Source of the DNA: Bog-105 sp965277435
GTDB lineage: Bacteria; Acidobacteriota; Terriglobia; Bryobacterales; Bryobacteraceae
Reading direction: 5' to 3'
Length of the DNA stretch: 64,000 nucleotides
Assembly (NCBI GenBank): GCA_965277435.1
Contig: OZ255821.1
Span: 4,712,001-4,776,000 of the forward strand
Shown here: one piece after another, positions 24,402-32,763 of the stretch
Numbering within the stretch: position 1 is the first letter of the stretch
Layout of the letters: each line of letters begins with the position of its first letter
Program-made: the position numbers and the translations under genes
The notes under the pieces: model-generated
Database searches by the model: none
The model's input: the letters and a program-made list of their open reading frames with translations, nothing else
Told to the model about the DNA's origin: nothing

Positions 24402-26609
24402 TCACTGCACCCGCGTCAAAACCACCGCCGTACTATCGAAATCTCCATCAAGCGCAACCTGCACGCCCTCACTCATCAAATATGCCCCGCTGACTTCACC
24501 GCTCATCTTTTTCAGTTTTCCATCGATCGATTCCAAACGATACAAAGCTCGCGCATCGAGGCCTCGTAAAGAAATTAATGGTGCTGGCGTCTTGTACTGC
24601 TGCGAATGCCGGAACGCGAACAATACCGCCTGTTTTCCATCTGCGCCTACATACTCGTTCGCTGTTGTATCGCTCATGCGCGGTGATAGCAACCGGTATA
24701 GCGCCCCGCGCTGCACCGTCTCCCGTATGCGCTTATCCAGCGCAATCATCTTCGTCGCCAGCTGCGCATCCTCTGCCGACCACTTATTTAAGTTCGCTCC
24801 AATGCCCAGCGCTCCTTGCATCGCCACCAGGAAACGAAACTGCAGCGACACACTCCGCCCGTTCTGGTTCGGTACGTCCGTCACCCAGGCCGACATGTAC
24901 TTTGCCGCGTAAGCCTGCGAAAATCCTTCCTGAATGCGCAGCCTGTCAAATGCTTCCGTGTTGTCGGACGTCCAGAATTCATCCACAAAGCGCATCACTC
25001 CCAAGTCCACACGGCCGCCGCCACCCGAGCACGACTCGATCTCTAAATTCGGATGCTTCGCCCGCAGCCTGCCCAGTATGTTGTACAGATTGTCGACGTA
25101 CTTCACCCAAAGTTCCTGCTGTTCCTGCGGCGCTACTTCCGGCCAGCCCGGCTCGCCAAACGTGCGGTTCATGTCCCACTTGAAATAGCGAATGTTGTAC
25201 TCGCTCGCCAGCTTGTCCAGAAACTGAAACACGTACTCGCGCACATCCTCACGCGCCAGGTTCAGCACCAGCTGATTGCGCAGTTCACTGCGCGGCCGCC
25301 CTGGAAAATTCATCACCCAGTCCGGATGCGCGCGATACAGATCGCTATCCGGATTTACCATCTCCGGTTCCACCCATAAACCGAAATCCATGCCCAGCCC
25401 GTTCACCGCGCTGATCAGCGGCTTCAGTCCCTGCGGAAATTTCGCAGGATTCACCTCCCAGTCACCCAGCCCCGCATGATCGTTGTTGCGCTTACCAAAC
25501 CAGCCGTCGTCGATCACAAACAATTCCACGCCCAGCTTGGCCGCCTTCTCCGCCAGCGTCCTCTGGCCCGCTTCCGTCACATTGAACCCGGTTGCTTCCC
25601 ACGAGTTGTAAAGCACCGGCCGCACGCGCGCCTTGGCTCCATTGGGCTCGATCGACGTCAGCTCCGTCTCGTGCAGCAGACGCGATGCTTCGCCAAAACC
25701 GCGGCTCGAAAATCCGCCATAAAACTCCGGCGTCTTCAGCGTTTCACCTGGTTTCAACTGGTATGAGAAATCAAACGTGTTTAGCCCGCCTGTTACCCGC
25801 ACCTGGCGGTAGGGCGTCTGCTCCACCGTGATCCGCCAGTTTCCGCTCCACGCCAGCGCACCGAACCACACATCCCCCTGCGTCTCATCCGCATTGTTTT
25901 GATCAATCGCAAACCAGGGATTCAAATTATGTCCCGTGTGACCCGTTCGGCTTTCAAGCACCTTCATGCCTTCTTCGATGGGTTCGCGATTGAGCTGTGT
26001 CTCCGCCGCCCAACGCCCGCTCAAATATGACAACCGGTAGCCCTCACCGTGCGGCACATACCACGTGCCCGATTGCGCACTGTCAATCTGGAGCGCCTGC
26101 CCGGTGCCATTGCGAATTTCCGCGTACCGGCTGATAATTCCAGTCGCTCCGTATACCCGGTAATGCAGCGTTGCTTCGATGTCGTCGCGAATATCTTTCA
26201 GCGTTATGCGCAGTTCATCGCCCTCGATGTCGTGCTTTACGTAATGCAGCACCAGGTCCCGATCTCCATTCGACCGCCTGATCTTCAATGCCGCTTCGTA
26301 GTATCGGGTGCCGCCCCAGCCCGCATACTCCTCGTTGTCCAACATCGCGCCCGGATCGAACGACGAAATATCCCGCGCATTCACCGCCGGCGCGATGTCT
26401 GCAATACGCCACAACGGAGCGCCCCAATATAGGTGCTGCAACTGCCCGTTTGGAGCGATCCCCATGGCATACGAACTCTGCGCCGTCGTGATGAGAAATA
26501 CTTTGCGTCCTTCGTCAAACTGGATCGTCTGGGCGGCCAAAGCTCCAGAGATCGCCAGGAAAAGAATAGAAGTGCAGCGACAAACACGAATTGAAAAAGT
26601 TGAGTTCAT
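24402..26609 (-). CDS. Secreted GH36 alpha-galactosidase
   Basis: 735 residues. Signal peptide (about 1-26), N-terminal beta-supersandwich, then a TIM barrel with the GH36 hallmarks: LFVIDDGWFGKR (363-374), the nucleophile motif KWDMNR (D479), SCSGGGGRVDLGVM (526-539) and the acid/base WTSDNTEAFDRL (D549). It releases alpha-linked galactose from oligosaccharides; the signal peptide places it in the periplasm or outside. It is the last gene of a leftward run with an SDR enzyme, a methyltransferase and a SIS isomerase, with a 52-nt gap that holds a dispersed repeat reaching its start codon. Confidence 0.94.
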   Translation of the reverse strand: MNSTFSIRVCRCTSILFLAISGALAAQTIQFDEGRKVFLITTAQSSYAMGIAPNGQLQHLYWGAPLWRIADIAPAVNARDISSFDPGAMLDNEEYAGWGGTRYYEAALKIRRSNGDRDLVLHYVKHDIEGDELRITLKDIRDDIEATLHYRVYGATGIISRYAEIRNGTGQALQIDSAQSGTWYVPHGEGYRLSYLSGRWAAETQLNREPIEEGMKVLESRTGHTGHNLNPWFAIDQNNADETQGDVWFGALAWSGNWRITVEQTPYRQVRVTGGLNTFDFSYQLKPGETLKTPEFYGGFSSRGFGEASRLLHETELTSIEPNGAKARVRPVLYNSWEATGFNVTEAGQRTLAEKAAKLGVELFVIDDGWFGKRNNDHAGLGDWEVNPAKFPQGLKPLISAVNGLGMDFGLWVEPEMVNPDSDLYRAHPDWVMNFPGRPRSELRNQLVLNLAREDVREYVFQFLDKLASEYNIRYFKWDMNRTFGEPGWPEVAPQEQQELWVKYVDNLYNILGRLRAKHPNLEIESCSGGGGRVDLGVMRFVDEFWTSDNTEAFDRLRIQEGFSQAYAAKYMSAWVTDVPNQNGRSVSLQFRFLVAMQGALGIGANLNKWSAEDAQLATKMIALDKRIRETVQRGALYRLLSPRMSDTTANEYVGADGKQAVLFAFRHSQQYKTPAPLISLRGLDARALYRLESIDGKLKKMSGEVSGAYLMSEGVQVALDGDFDSTAVVLTRVQ

Positions 26610-26636
26610 CGGCGTTTATCTGCGTTCATCTGCGGC
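26607..26636 (-). repeat. Dispersed repeat copy 2 (GCAGATGAACGC type)
   Basis: Minus strand GCCGCAGATGAACGCAG then ATAAACGCCGATGA, ending in the ATG of the GH36 gene. Core shared with copy 1 at 6145-6177. Confidence 0.6.
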
Positions 26637-26661
26637 TAGCATCGAGTTCTTCATGCTCCTC

Positions 26662-27447
26662 TTATCGGGCGCACCAGCCACCGTCAATCAAAATATCCGT
26701 CCCCGTAATGAACACCGCCGCATCCGAACACAAAAACGCTGCCAAGGACCCGATGTCCTCGGGCTTGCCCCATTGCCCCACCGGAATGCTCGCCAGGAAC
26801 TGCGCGTTCGCTTCCGGATTCTGCATCACCGGCGTATTCATCTCCGTCCCGAACGGACCCGGACTGATGCCGTTTACCGTAATCCCATCCGCCGCCAGTT
26901 CCAGCGCCAGCGCTCGCGTCAACCCCAGCAGCGCCGCCTTGCTGGCCGAGTACGCGCTGCGCTGCGGCATCGATACATGGCTCATGATCGACGTCATCTG
27001 CAGAATGCGTCCATACCCCGATCCCTTCATGTGCGGCACGAAGGCCCGGCACATCAGGAACGTGCTCGTCAAGTTTGTGTCGATAACGCTTTGCCATTCT
27101 TCGAGCGTGAACTCCGTCAGGTTCTTGCGGATATTGATGCCCGCGTTGTTAATCAATATCTGCGCTTTGCCCAACTTCTCCCGTATATCGTTTTCCAGTT
27201 GCGTAACGCTCGCTTCTTCGCGTACATCCGCGGTAAACAGTTCGGCCGTTCCGCCCTGCGCCGCGACTTCATTGCGCACACCCATCAACTTCTCGCGATC
27301 GCGTGAGACCAGCGCGATCGTTGCGCCCGCCTGGCTCAGCGACAAAGCCATGGCTCGTCCCAGCCCTTTACTCGCTCCTGTGATAACTGCGATTTTTCCT
27401 GTCAAATTGGTGGTGCTGGTAGCACTAGGCATAGATTTTGTATCCAT
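26662..27447 (-). CDS. SDR-family dehydrogenase/reductase
   Basis: 261 residues, classical short-chain dehydrogenase. Cofactor motif TGASKGLG (23-30), NNAG (100-103), catalytic S153, and YSASK with Y166 and K170. SPGPFGTEMN near residue 205 is the usual post-active-site loop. The sequence resembles gluconate 5-dehydrogenase or 3-oxoacyl reductase-like members; the neighbours (GH36 enzyme, sugar isomerase) favour a sugar-acid or sugar alcohol substrate, though this is inference. Leftward run; 29 nt after the methyltransferase gene. Confidence 0.92.
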   Translation of the reverse strand: MDTKSMPSATSTTNLTGKIAVITGASKGLGRAMALSLSQAGATIALVSRDREKLMGVRNEVAAQGGTAELFTADVREEASVTQLENDIREKLGKAQILINNAGINIRKNLTEFTLEEWQSVIDTNLTSTFLMCRAFVPHMKGSGYGRILQMTSIMSHVSMPQRSAYSASKAALLGLTRALALELAADGITVNGISPGPFGTEMNTPVMQNPEANAQFLASIPVGQWGKPEDIGSLAAFLCSDAAVFITGTDILIDGGWCAR

Positions 27448-27476
27448 ATCCTATCGTGCTGCCTGATCGACGGTCT

Positions 27477-28373
27477 TCAGCCTTTACGAACCGTCAGGTA
27501 AATCGGATAATGTCCCCGCAGCCCTACAATCGTGTGTCCCAGCCAGTTCTTCGAATTCGCTTTCTGCAGCAGCGTGAGTAGTGGTCGCAGCCGCCCCGCC
27601 ACCGACTTCATTTCGAACTGAAACGTCTGCGACATTCGTTCCAGAAACACCTCTTCTCCCATCGACACCAGTTCGAGCGAATATTGTTTTCCGAGTTGCT
27701 CGATTGTGCGCCGGCACCAGATCGGACTGATGCGCGTGTGCAGTGTCCTGGCAAAACTCGGGTCCCGGTGATAGACATGCTGCACGAGCCACGGCAGTAT
27801 CTTTTCTGAAATGAGCGGCGGCTGAAAGATCAGGTAATGCCCTTCGTAGTAAGAGAGAAAATTCGGCATCTCCATGTGAAGCACGCCGCCTCGCCGCAGC
27901 ACGCGCAGCGATTCCGCCAGCACCGGTTCCGGGTGCGAAGTGTGCTCCAGCACATTCGCCGAGTACACGATGTCGAAGCTCTCGTCCTCGTGTGGAATTG
28001 CTTCTCCAGTGGCGTCTTTAATTCGCTCTGGATCGATCCCGTTGGCGGTGAAAACCTGCTTCGAACAAAGAAACCCTTCGTTGAATCCAGCCGATCCGGG
28101 TTCGATCCCGAAGCCATCCACCGAGAAATGCTTGATCCATACCGCCAGGTTGGTTCCAAAGCCGGAACCAACTTCCAGCACTTTTTTCTCGCGCAGCGGA
28201 GTATATCGCTCTAAAATCCGCGCGCGTTTGAAAGCCTTGGAACTGTCCAGAAAATCGGCTATGTTGGCGTCCGCATCCAGCTTGGCAAGCGGCGCAAAGA
28301 ACTCTCCCAGCGACTTTCTGGCCGTCTCTACCACTTCCGGCGGAATGCTGATCGCTGCCCCTTCGCCTACCAA
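27477..28373 (-). CDS. Class I SAM-dependent methyltransferase
   Basis: 298 residues. Motif I VLEVGSGFGTNL (65-76) binds S-adenosylmethionine; FDIVYSANVLEHTSHPEPVL (about 137-156) is the methyltransferase type 11/12 motif. C-terminal region is positively charged. Encoded 4 nt downstream of the SIS-domain gene, so the pair is probably co-translated. The neighbours suggest methylation of a sugar or polyprenyl-linked glycan, but the substrate is not determinable. Confidence 0.88.
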   Translation of the reverse strand: MVGEGAAISIPPEVVETARKSLGEFFAPLAKLDADANIADFLDSSKAFKRARILERYTPLREKKVLEVGSGFGTNLAVWIKHFSVDGFGIEPGSAGFNEGFLCSKQVFTANGIDPERIKDATGEAIPHEDESFDIVYSANVLEHTSHPEPVLAESLRVLRRGGVLHMEMPNFLSYYEGHYLIFQPPLISEKILPWLVQHVYHRDPSFARTLHTRISPIWCRRTIEQLGKQYSLELVSMGEEVFLERMSQTFQFEMKSVAGRLRPLLTLLQKANSKNWLGHTIVGLRGHYPIYLTVRKG

Positions 28374-28377
28374 TCTG

Positions 28378-28962
28378 CTACTGCTCCATAAAGTAGTAGC
28401 AAATCATGTGACATACGATCAGGTGCCCGTCCTCAATCCGTCCCATGTGCGGTTCGCGGACGTGGATCTGCAGTTGCGCCAGTTGGCCCAGCTTTCCGCC
28501 ATCGCGGCCCGTCAGAGCGATTGTCTTGCAGCCGGCCTGGTTGGCATACTCCATCGCCCGCACCACGTTCGGCGAATTGCCCGAACCGCTGATGGCCATG
28601 AATACATCTCCCGGCTGTGCAAAGTTTTTCAATTGTTCGGCGAAAATGCAGTCATATCCGACATCGTTCGAATAAGCTGTGATCGTGGCCATCGAATCCG
28701 TCAGCGCCATAATGCGAAAACGCGTTTTCTTCTCGAAACTAGCGCCCTTCACCATGTCGGTGACAAAGTGCGACGCCGTCGACGCGCTGCCCCCGTTGCC
28801 GCAGACAAAGATATGGCGCTGCTGGTCGCGCGCTGTTTCGATCACGCCGATGGCGCGCCCTACGCCCTCCAAATCGATAGTGTCGAGCGCACTGAGCAGT
28901 TTCGATTTATAGTTACGCGAAAACTCGACCAAAGGAGGCGCTGCGAGGGTCTCTGTTGCCAT
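28378..28962 (-). CDS. SIS-domain sugar-phosphate isomerase (GmhA-like)
   Basis: 194 residues, one SIS domain. VCGNGGSASTASHFVTDM (53-70) and ISGSGNSPNVVRAMEYA are the phosphosugar-binding loops of phosphoheptose isomerase-type proteins. Length matches GmhA. It would convert sedoheptulose 7-phosphate to a heptose phosphate, or act on a related ketose. A heptose kinase (HldE) is not in this window, so the exact sugar is uncertain. First gene of the leftward run, divergent from the NeuB-like gene. Confidence 0.85.
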   Translation of the reverse strand: MATETLAAPPLVEFSRNYKSKLLSALDTIDLEGVGRAIGVIETARDQQRHIFVCGNGGSASTASHFVTDMVKGASFEKKTRFRIMALTDSMATITAYSNDVGYDCIFAEQLKNFAQPGDVFMAISGSGNSPNVVRAMEYANQAGCKTIALTGRDGGKLGQLAQLQIHVREPHMGRIEDGHLIVCHMICYYFMEQ

Positions 28963-29047
28963 AAAATAACTCTATCTTAAAGCCTTAATCCCACAAACTA
29001 TTTCGTTTGAACAAGTCTCGGAATCCCGCATGAAATAGCCCTGAGTA

Positions 29048-29056
29048 TGCCATAAT
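29048..29056 (+). promoter_or_regulatory. Extended -10 promoter of the NeuB-like operon
   Basis: TGCCATAAT fits TGnTATAAT with one mismatch. A ribosome binding site AGGGAGA (29066-29072) lies 7 nt before the ATG at 29080. No good -35 is seen, consistent with an extended -10 promoter. Confidence 0.5.
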
Positions 29057-29079
29057 CGCTAGGTCAGGGAGACCATCTG

Positions 29080-29973
29080 ATGTCACCAGAAATTAACTCG
29101 TTCAAAATCGGTAACAGCAAGTTAGGCGATGGCGAGCCTTGCTTCATCATCGCAGAAATCGGGATCAACCATAATGGCGATCTCGACCTGGCTAAACGTC
29201 TCATCAGCGTGGCCGTCGCAGCTGGCTGCGATGCTGTCAAATTTCAAAAGCGCAACGTGGATGTTGTTTACACCCGTGAGGAACTCGCCAAACCTCGCGA
29301 AAATCCTTTCGGTACTACCAACGGCGATCTCAAGCGCGGGCTGGAGTTCGGCCGCGATGAATATGAGGACATCGACGTTTATTGCAAAGCCGTTAAAATT
29401 CCCTGGTTTGCCTCCTGTTGGGATGAAGATTCAGTTGACTTTATCAACCGATTCGATGTCTCCTGTTTCAAGATCGCGTCTGCTTCGCTCACCGACGATC
29501 AACTCCTGAAGCATACCCGCGCGACCGGCAAACCGATCATCCTTTCCACCGGCATGAGCACCATCGAAGAAATTGATCACGCTGTGGAAGTGCTGGGCCA
29601 TGACAATCTTCACCTGATGCACACTACGAGTACTTACCCGGCCGCCTATCCGGAATTGAATCTGCGTGTCATCCCTACACTGAAAGAACGCTACGGCCTG
29701 TCGGTGGGCTATTCCGGCCATGAAACTGGTATTCCCACCAGTGTGGCTGCCGTCGTATTAGGTGCCTCCTCGGTCGAACGCCACATTACGATGGACCGCG
29801 CCATGTGGGGTAGCGATCAGGCTGCCTCGCTCGAACCGAACGGCATTACGCGCCTGGTTCGCGATATCCGCCTGGTAGAGCAGTCGATGGGAGATGGCGT
29901 GAAGTGCGTCTTTGAACGCGAGGTCCCCATCATCCAGAAGCTCCGCCGTGTCGGCGCTACCGCTTCGGCATGA
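29080..29973 (+). CDS. NeuB-family synthase lacking the SAF domain
   Basis: 297 residues. The NeuB TIM barrel is complete: IAEIGINHNGDLDLAKRLI (24-42), VKFQKR, KIASASLTDDQLL, STGMSTIEEI, LMHTTSTYPA, VGYSGHE and SVERHITMDRAMWGSDQAASLEP. It ends at EVPIIQKLRRVG, just where the C-terminal antifreeze/SAF domain of full-length sialic, legionaminic or pseudaminic acid synthases (about 345 residues) would begin. Reaction by family: condensation of phosphoenolpyruvate with an N-acyl hexosamine or related aldose to give a nonulosonate. The KdsC-like phosphatase overlaps its stop, which suggests a phosphorylated product, as in the eukaryote-type or Kdo-like route. Confidence 0.88.
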   Translation: MSPEINSFKIGNSKLGDGEPCFIIAEIGINHNGDLDLAKRLISVAVAAGCDAVKFQKRNVDVVYTREELAKPRENPFGTTNGDLKRGLEFGRDEYEDIDVYCKAVKIPWFASCWDEDSVDFINRFDVSCFKIASASLTDDQLLKHTRATGKPIILSTGMSTIEEIDHAVEVLGHDNLHLMHTTSTYPAAYPELNLRVIPTLKERYGLSVGYSGHETGIPTSVAAVVLGASSVERHITMDRAMWGSDQAASLEPNGITRLVRDIRLVEQSMGDGVKCVFEREVPIIQKLRRVGATASA

Positions 29974-30473
29974 ACCATCTGCGAGCCATTGCACTGGATG
30001 TAGACGGAGTTCTCACCGATGGCGGCGTTTGGTGGGGACCGGATGGTCAGGAATGGAAGCGCTTTTCTTTTGCGGACATTATGGGGGTTTCACTCGCTCG
30101 CAAAGCAGGTTTCACGATCGCTCTGATTTCCGGTGAGGACAGCCCGCTGGTGGATCGCTTCGCCGCCAAGCTGGGTATCTCGCACGTCGAGAAGAATTGT
30201 AAAGACAAGGCCGACGCCCTAAGACGTTTCGCCAAGGCCGCACAATTGCAACTCGAAGAGATTTGCTTCATGGGCGACGATGTCAACGATCTGCCCGCAC
30301 TGTCGCTGGCTGGCTTGGCGGCTGCTCCCGCCAACGCCCAACCTGCCGTTTTGGAACGCGTTGCCTTTATCGCCGGCAGCAATGGGGGCCAAGGCGCCGT
30401 GCGCGAACTGATTAATACCTTGCTTGAGGCAAGAACCACTCACAGCGAACTCGAACACTCTGTTTCCGCGTAA
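29970..30473 (+). CDS. KdsC-like HAD phosphatase
   Basis: 167 residues. HAD motif I DVDGVLTDGG (D10, D12), motif II ALISGE, and motif III/IV FMGDDVNDLPAL match Kdo-8-phosphate phosphatase and the phosphatase half of bifunctional CMP-sialate synthetases. It dephosphorylates the product of the adjacent synthase, making the step irreversible. Overlaps the NeuB-like gene by 4 nt (ATGA). No cytidylyltransferase domain is attached and none is seen nearby. Confidence 0.9.
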   Translation: MNHLRAIALDVDGVLTDGGVWWGPDGQEWKRFSFADIMGVSLARKAGFTIALISGEDSPLVDRFAAKLGISHVEKNCKDKADALRRFAKAAQLQLEEICFMGDDVNDLPALSLAGLAAAPANAQPAVLERVAFIAGSNGGQGAVRELINTLLEARTTHSELEHSVSA

Positions 30474-30479
30474 GGAGGA

Positions 30480-31526
30480 TTGTCTATCTCGAACGAGCAC
30501 TCCGACAACGCGAATTTTATCCACTCCGAGCGTAAGAAAGTCATCAGCATAGTTACGCCTTGCTACAACGAGGAAGAAAACGCCGAAGAAGTATATAAGC
30601 GGGTCAGGGGCGTTATGTCGCAACTCGGCCGCTATCGCTACGAGCACATCTTCATTGACAACGCCTCGAAAGACAACACTGTACCGATCCTGAAACGGAT
30701 CGCGAGCGAAGACCACAACGTCAAGGTCATCGTAAACGCGCGCAACTTCGGGCACGTCCGCTCACCCTTCCACGCTTTTCTGCAAGCTCAGGGCGACGCC
30801 GTCATCGGGCTGGTGGCTGACCTCCAGGATCCTCCCGAACTCATTCCCGCCATGGTCGAAAAGTGGGAAGAAGGCTATTCCATGGTGCTCTGCATCAAGA
30901 AAACCAGCCGGGAAAACGCACTGATGTTCTGGATTCGAACCCAGTACTACCGCCTGGTCGAGAGATTGTCTTCTATCGAAACCTTTGAGAATTTTACCGG
31001 CTTCGGTCTTTATGAACGCCGAGTGGTCGAGGCCGTTCGCTCGTTTGGCGAAGCCAATCCCTACTTTCGCGGCATGATTGCCGAAATCGGGCTGCCTCAT
31101 TACGAACTCGCTTTCGATCAGCCCCGCCGCATGCGTGGCATCACAAAGAACAATCTTTATACACTATACGATTACGCGATGCTGGGCATCACGAATCTCT
31201 CGAAAGTGCCGCTCCGGCTGGCTACCTTCATCGGATTTGCTTGTGCCGCACTATCGATTCTGGCTGGTTTTACTTACCTGTTCTACAAACTGGTTTTCTG
31301 GAGCCACTTCTCGGTCGGTACCGCCCCTCTGGTCATCGGACTGTTCTTCCTCGGTTCCGTGCAGTTGGTCTCGATGGGAATTCTCGGAGAATATGTCGGC
31401 GCAATCCACACACAAGTGTTCAAGCGCCCTCATGTCGTTGAGAAGGAGCGCGTCAATTTTGAGTACGCTCCCGGTGAACCGCTAAACCAGAATGTCCAAC
31501 TGATGAAGTCTCAAACAAACGTATGA
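30480..31526 (+). CDS. GT2 glycosyltransferase, polyprenyl-phosphate type
   Basis: 348 residues. GT-A fold with ISIVTPCYNEEENAEE, a D-x-D-like region and GLVADLQDPPELIP typical of DPM1/GtrB/ArnC enzymes that transfer a sugar to polyprenyl phosphate. Two C-terminal transmembrane helices (about 245-275 and 285-310) anchor it to the inner membrane. The TTG start at 30480 is only 1 nt from AGGAGG (30473-30478), an unusually short spacing; no ATG is available before the conserved domain. It overlaps the next gene by 4 nt. Confidence 0.9.
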   Translation: MSISNEHSDNANFIHSERKKVISIVTPCYNEEENAEEVYKRVRGVMSQLGRYRYEHIFIDNASKDNTVPILKRIASEDHNVKVIVNARNFGHVRSPFHAFLQAQGDAVIGLVADLQDPPELIPAMVEKWEEGYSMVLCIKKTSRENALMFWIRTQYYRLVERLSSIETFENFTGFGLYERRVVEAVRSFGEANPYFRGMIAEIGLPHYELAFDQPRRMRGITKNNLYTLYDYAMLGITNLSKVPLRLATFIGFACAALSILAGFTYLFYKLVFWSHFSVGTAPLVIGLFFLGSVQLVSMGILGEYVGAIHTQVFKRPHVVEKERVNFEYAPGEPLNQNVQLMKSQTNV

Positions 31527-32581
31527 ATTCTGAAGCAACACAAAAAAAATCTTCTTACCGTTTTCTCTATTGGGTGGCAGCGCTTTTGTTTGCTGCCGTG
31601 CTGCTCTACTTTTCTCTCCGAGGCATCAGCTGGGCCGATGTCTGGCAAACCCTCGTTCGTGCCAATCTGCTGTTCGTGGCCCTCAATTGCCTGATGGTCA
31701 CGGTGGCCTTGTTCCTGCGAGCGGTGCGCTGGCGTATTCTGCTCGAAGCCGGTGCTCCGGTAAAACTCTCGACCACATTTTGGGCCACGTCGGCCGGCTA
31801 TTTCGGCAACAATTTTCTACCGGCGCGCGCGGGTGAAGTCGTCCGTACGCTCATGATCAGCGCCGCTTCCGGCTTAAGCAAGACATTCGTGCTCACCACC
31901 GCTTTGTCCGAGCGCATGTGCGACGCCATCGGACTCGTCCTGATCAGTTCCATCGTGCTTTTGACGCTGCCGTTTAAACCCGGCTGGTTCGCTCACGCCG
32001 CCACCCCATTCGCCATTATCGGCCTCGGTGGTGTCGCTGCCATCGCCATTCTTCCGAAGCTGCACCGGCAATGGGAACGGCTGCTACACTTCTTGCCGCT
32101 GCCCGACGGCCTTAAGATCAAGCTGGTCGCCATCCTCGACCAGATTATGGTTGGGATGCGCAGCTTCCATCACGGGCGCAGGCTTTCCTCCTTCGTTGCT
32201 CTTACCGCCGTAGTCTGGTTCTGCGATGCGGCCGGCACCCTGTTTGGCATGCAGGCACTCGGCTTGCACGGCAACCTCGCCATTGCGTTACTCCTTGTTA
32301 CCGGGCTCGGTCTCGGCAGCGCGCTGCCTTCCACGCCCGGCTATGTCGGCATTTATCAGTTCGTCGCCGTCAGCGTACTCACCCCATTCGGGTTTTCGAA
32401 GACCGGCGCTATTGCTTACATCCTGCTTTTCCAAGCCATTCAGTACGTGCTAATCACGTTCTGGGGAGCGCTGGGGATGGCTCGCTCACGCGCGGATCGT
32501 TCCAAGCTCGATCGTGCCAAACTGGATCGTTCCGAACAAGAGGCTCTCGAAATTCAAACCGTCTCACAGTCACTGCTCTAA
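31523..32581 (+). CDS. UPF0104/LPG-synthase-type transmembrane protein (putative flippase)
   Basis: 352 residues with about eight transmembrane segments and the family blocks RAVRWRILLEAG, GYFGNNFLPARAGEVVRTLMIS, SALPSTPGYVGIYQFVAV. Members include the membrane half of lysylphosphatidylglycerol synthase and AglD/YbhN-like proteins; several are thought to move or modify polyprenyl-linked sugars. Downstream of and overlapping a polyprenyl-phosphate glycosyltransferase, so a role in flipping the lipid-linked sugar is the best inference. The tail carries repeats of DRSKLDRAKLDRSE. Confidence 0.88.
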   Translation: MNSEATQKKSSYRFLYWVAALLFAAVLLYFSLRGISWADVWQTLVRANLLFVALNCLMVTVALFLRAVRWRILLEAGAPVKLSTTFWATSAGYFGNNFLPARAGEVVRTLMISAASGLSKTFVLTTALSERMCDAIGLVLISSIVLLTLPFKPGWFAHAATPFAIIGLGGVAAIAILPKLHRQWERLLHFLPLPDGLKIKLVAILDQIMVGMRSFHHGRRLSSFVALTAVVWFCDAAGTLFGMQALGLHGNLAIALLLVTGLGLGSALPSTPGYVGIYQFVAVSVLTPFGFSKTGAIAYILLFQAIQYVLITFWGALGMARSRADRSKLDRAKLDRSEQEALEIQTVSQSLL

Positions 32582-32583
32582 GG

Positions 32584-32615
32584 GGCCAGCACGTAAGGTC
32601 CAGCCACTGCTGGCC
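32584..32615 (+). terminator. Hairpin after the glycosyltransferase operon
   Basis: GGCCAGCA (32584-32591) and TGCTGGCC (32608-32615) form a perfect 8-bp stem with a 16-nt loop, 3 nt after the upstream stop. No T-tract follows. The 182-nt gap before the next gene holds nothing else recognisable apart from its ribosome binding site. Confidence 0.5.
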
Positions 32616-32763
32616 GCGGCGCGCCCAACCGAGAATATAACGCTAGTTATAGGACCATTACATTTGCGTTGCTGTCTCGAATAGGGCTTAGTACCACGAC
32701 AAATCTTGCCGGCTTAGAGGCTGAACGTAACTTATCTTCGCTAGACTGTATGGGAGGAGTTTA

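Noticed and set aside
26308..27466. Overlapping plus-strand open frames of about 290-330 codons
   Set aside because: Antisense to the clear SDR and GH36 genes; contents such as SAFICVHLR come from the dispersed repeat and not from a protein.
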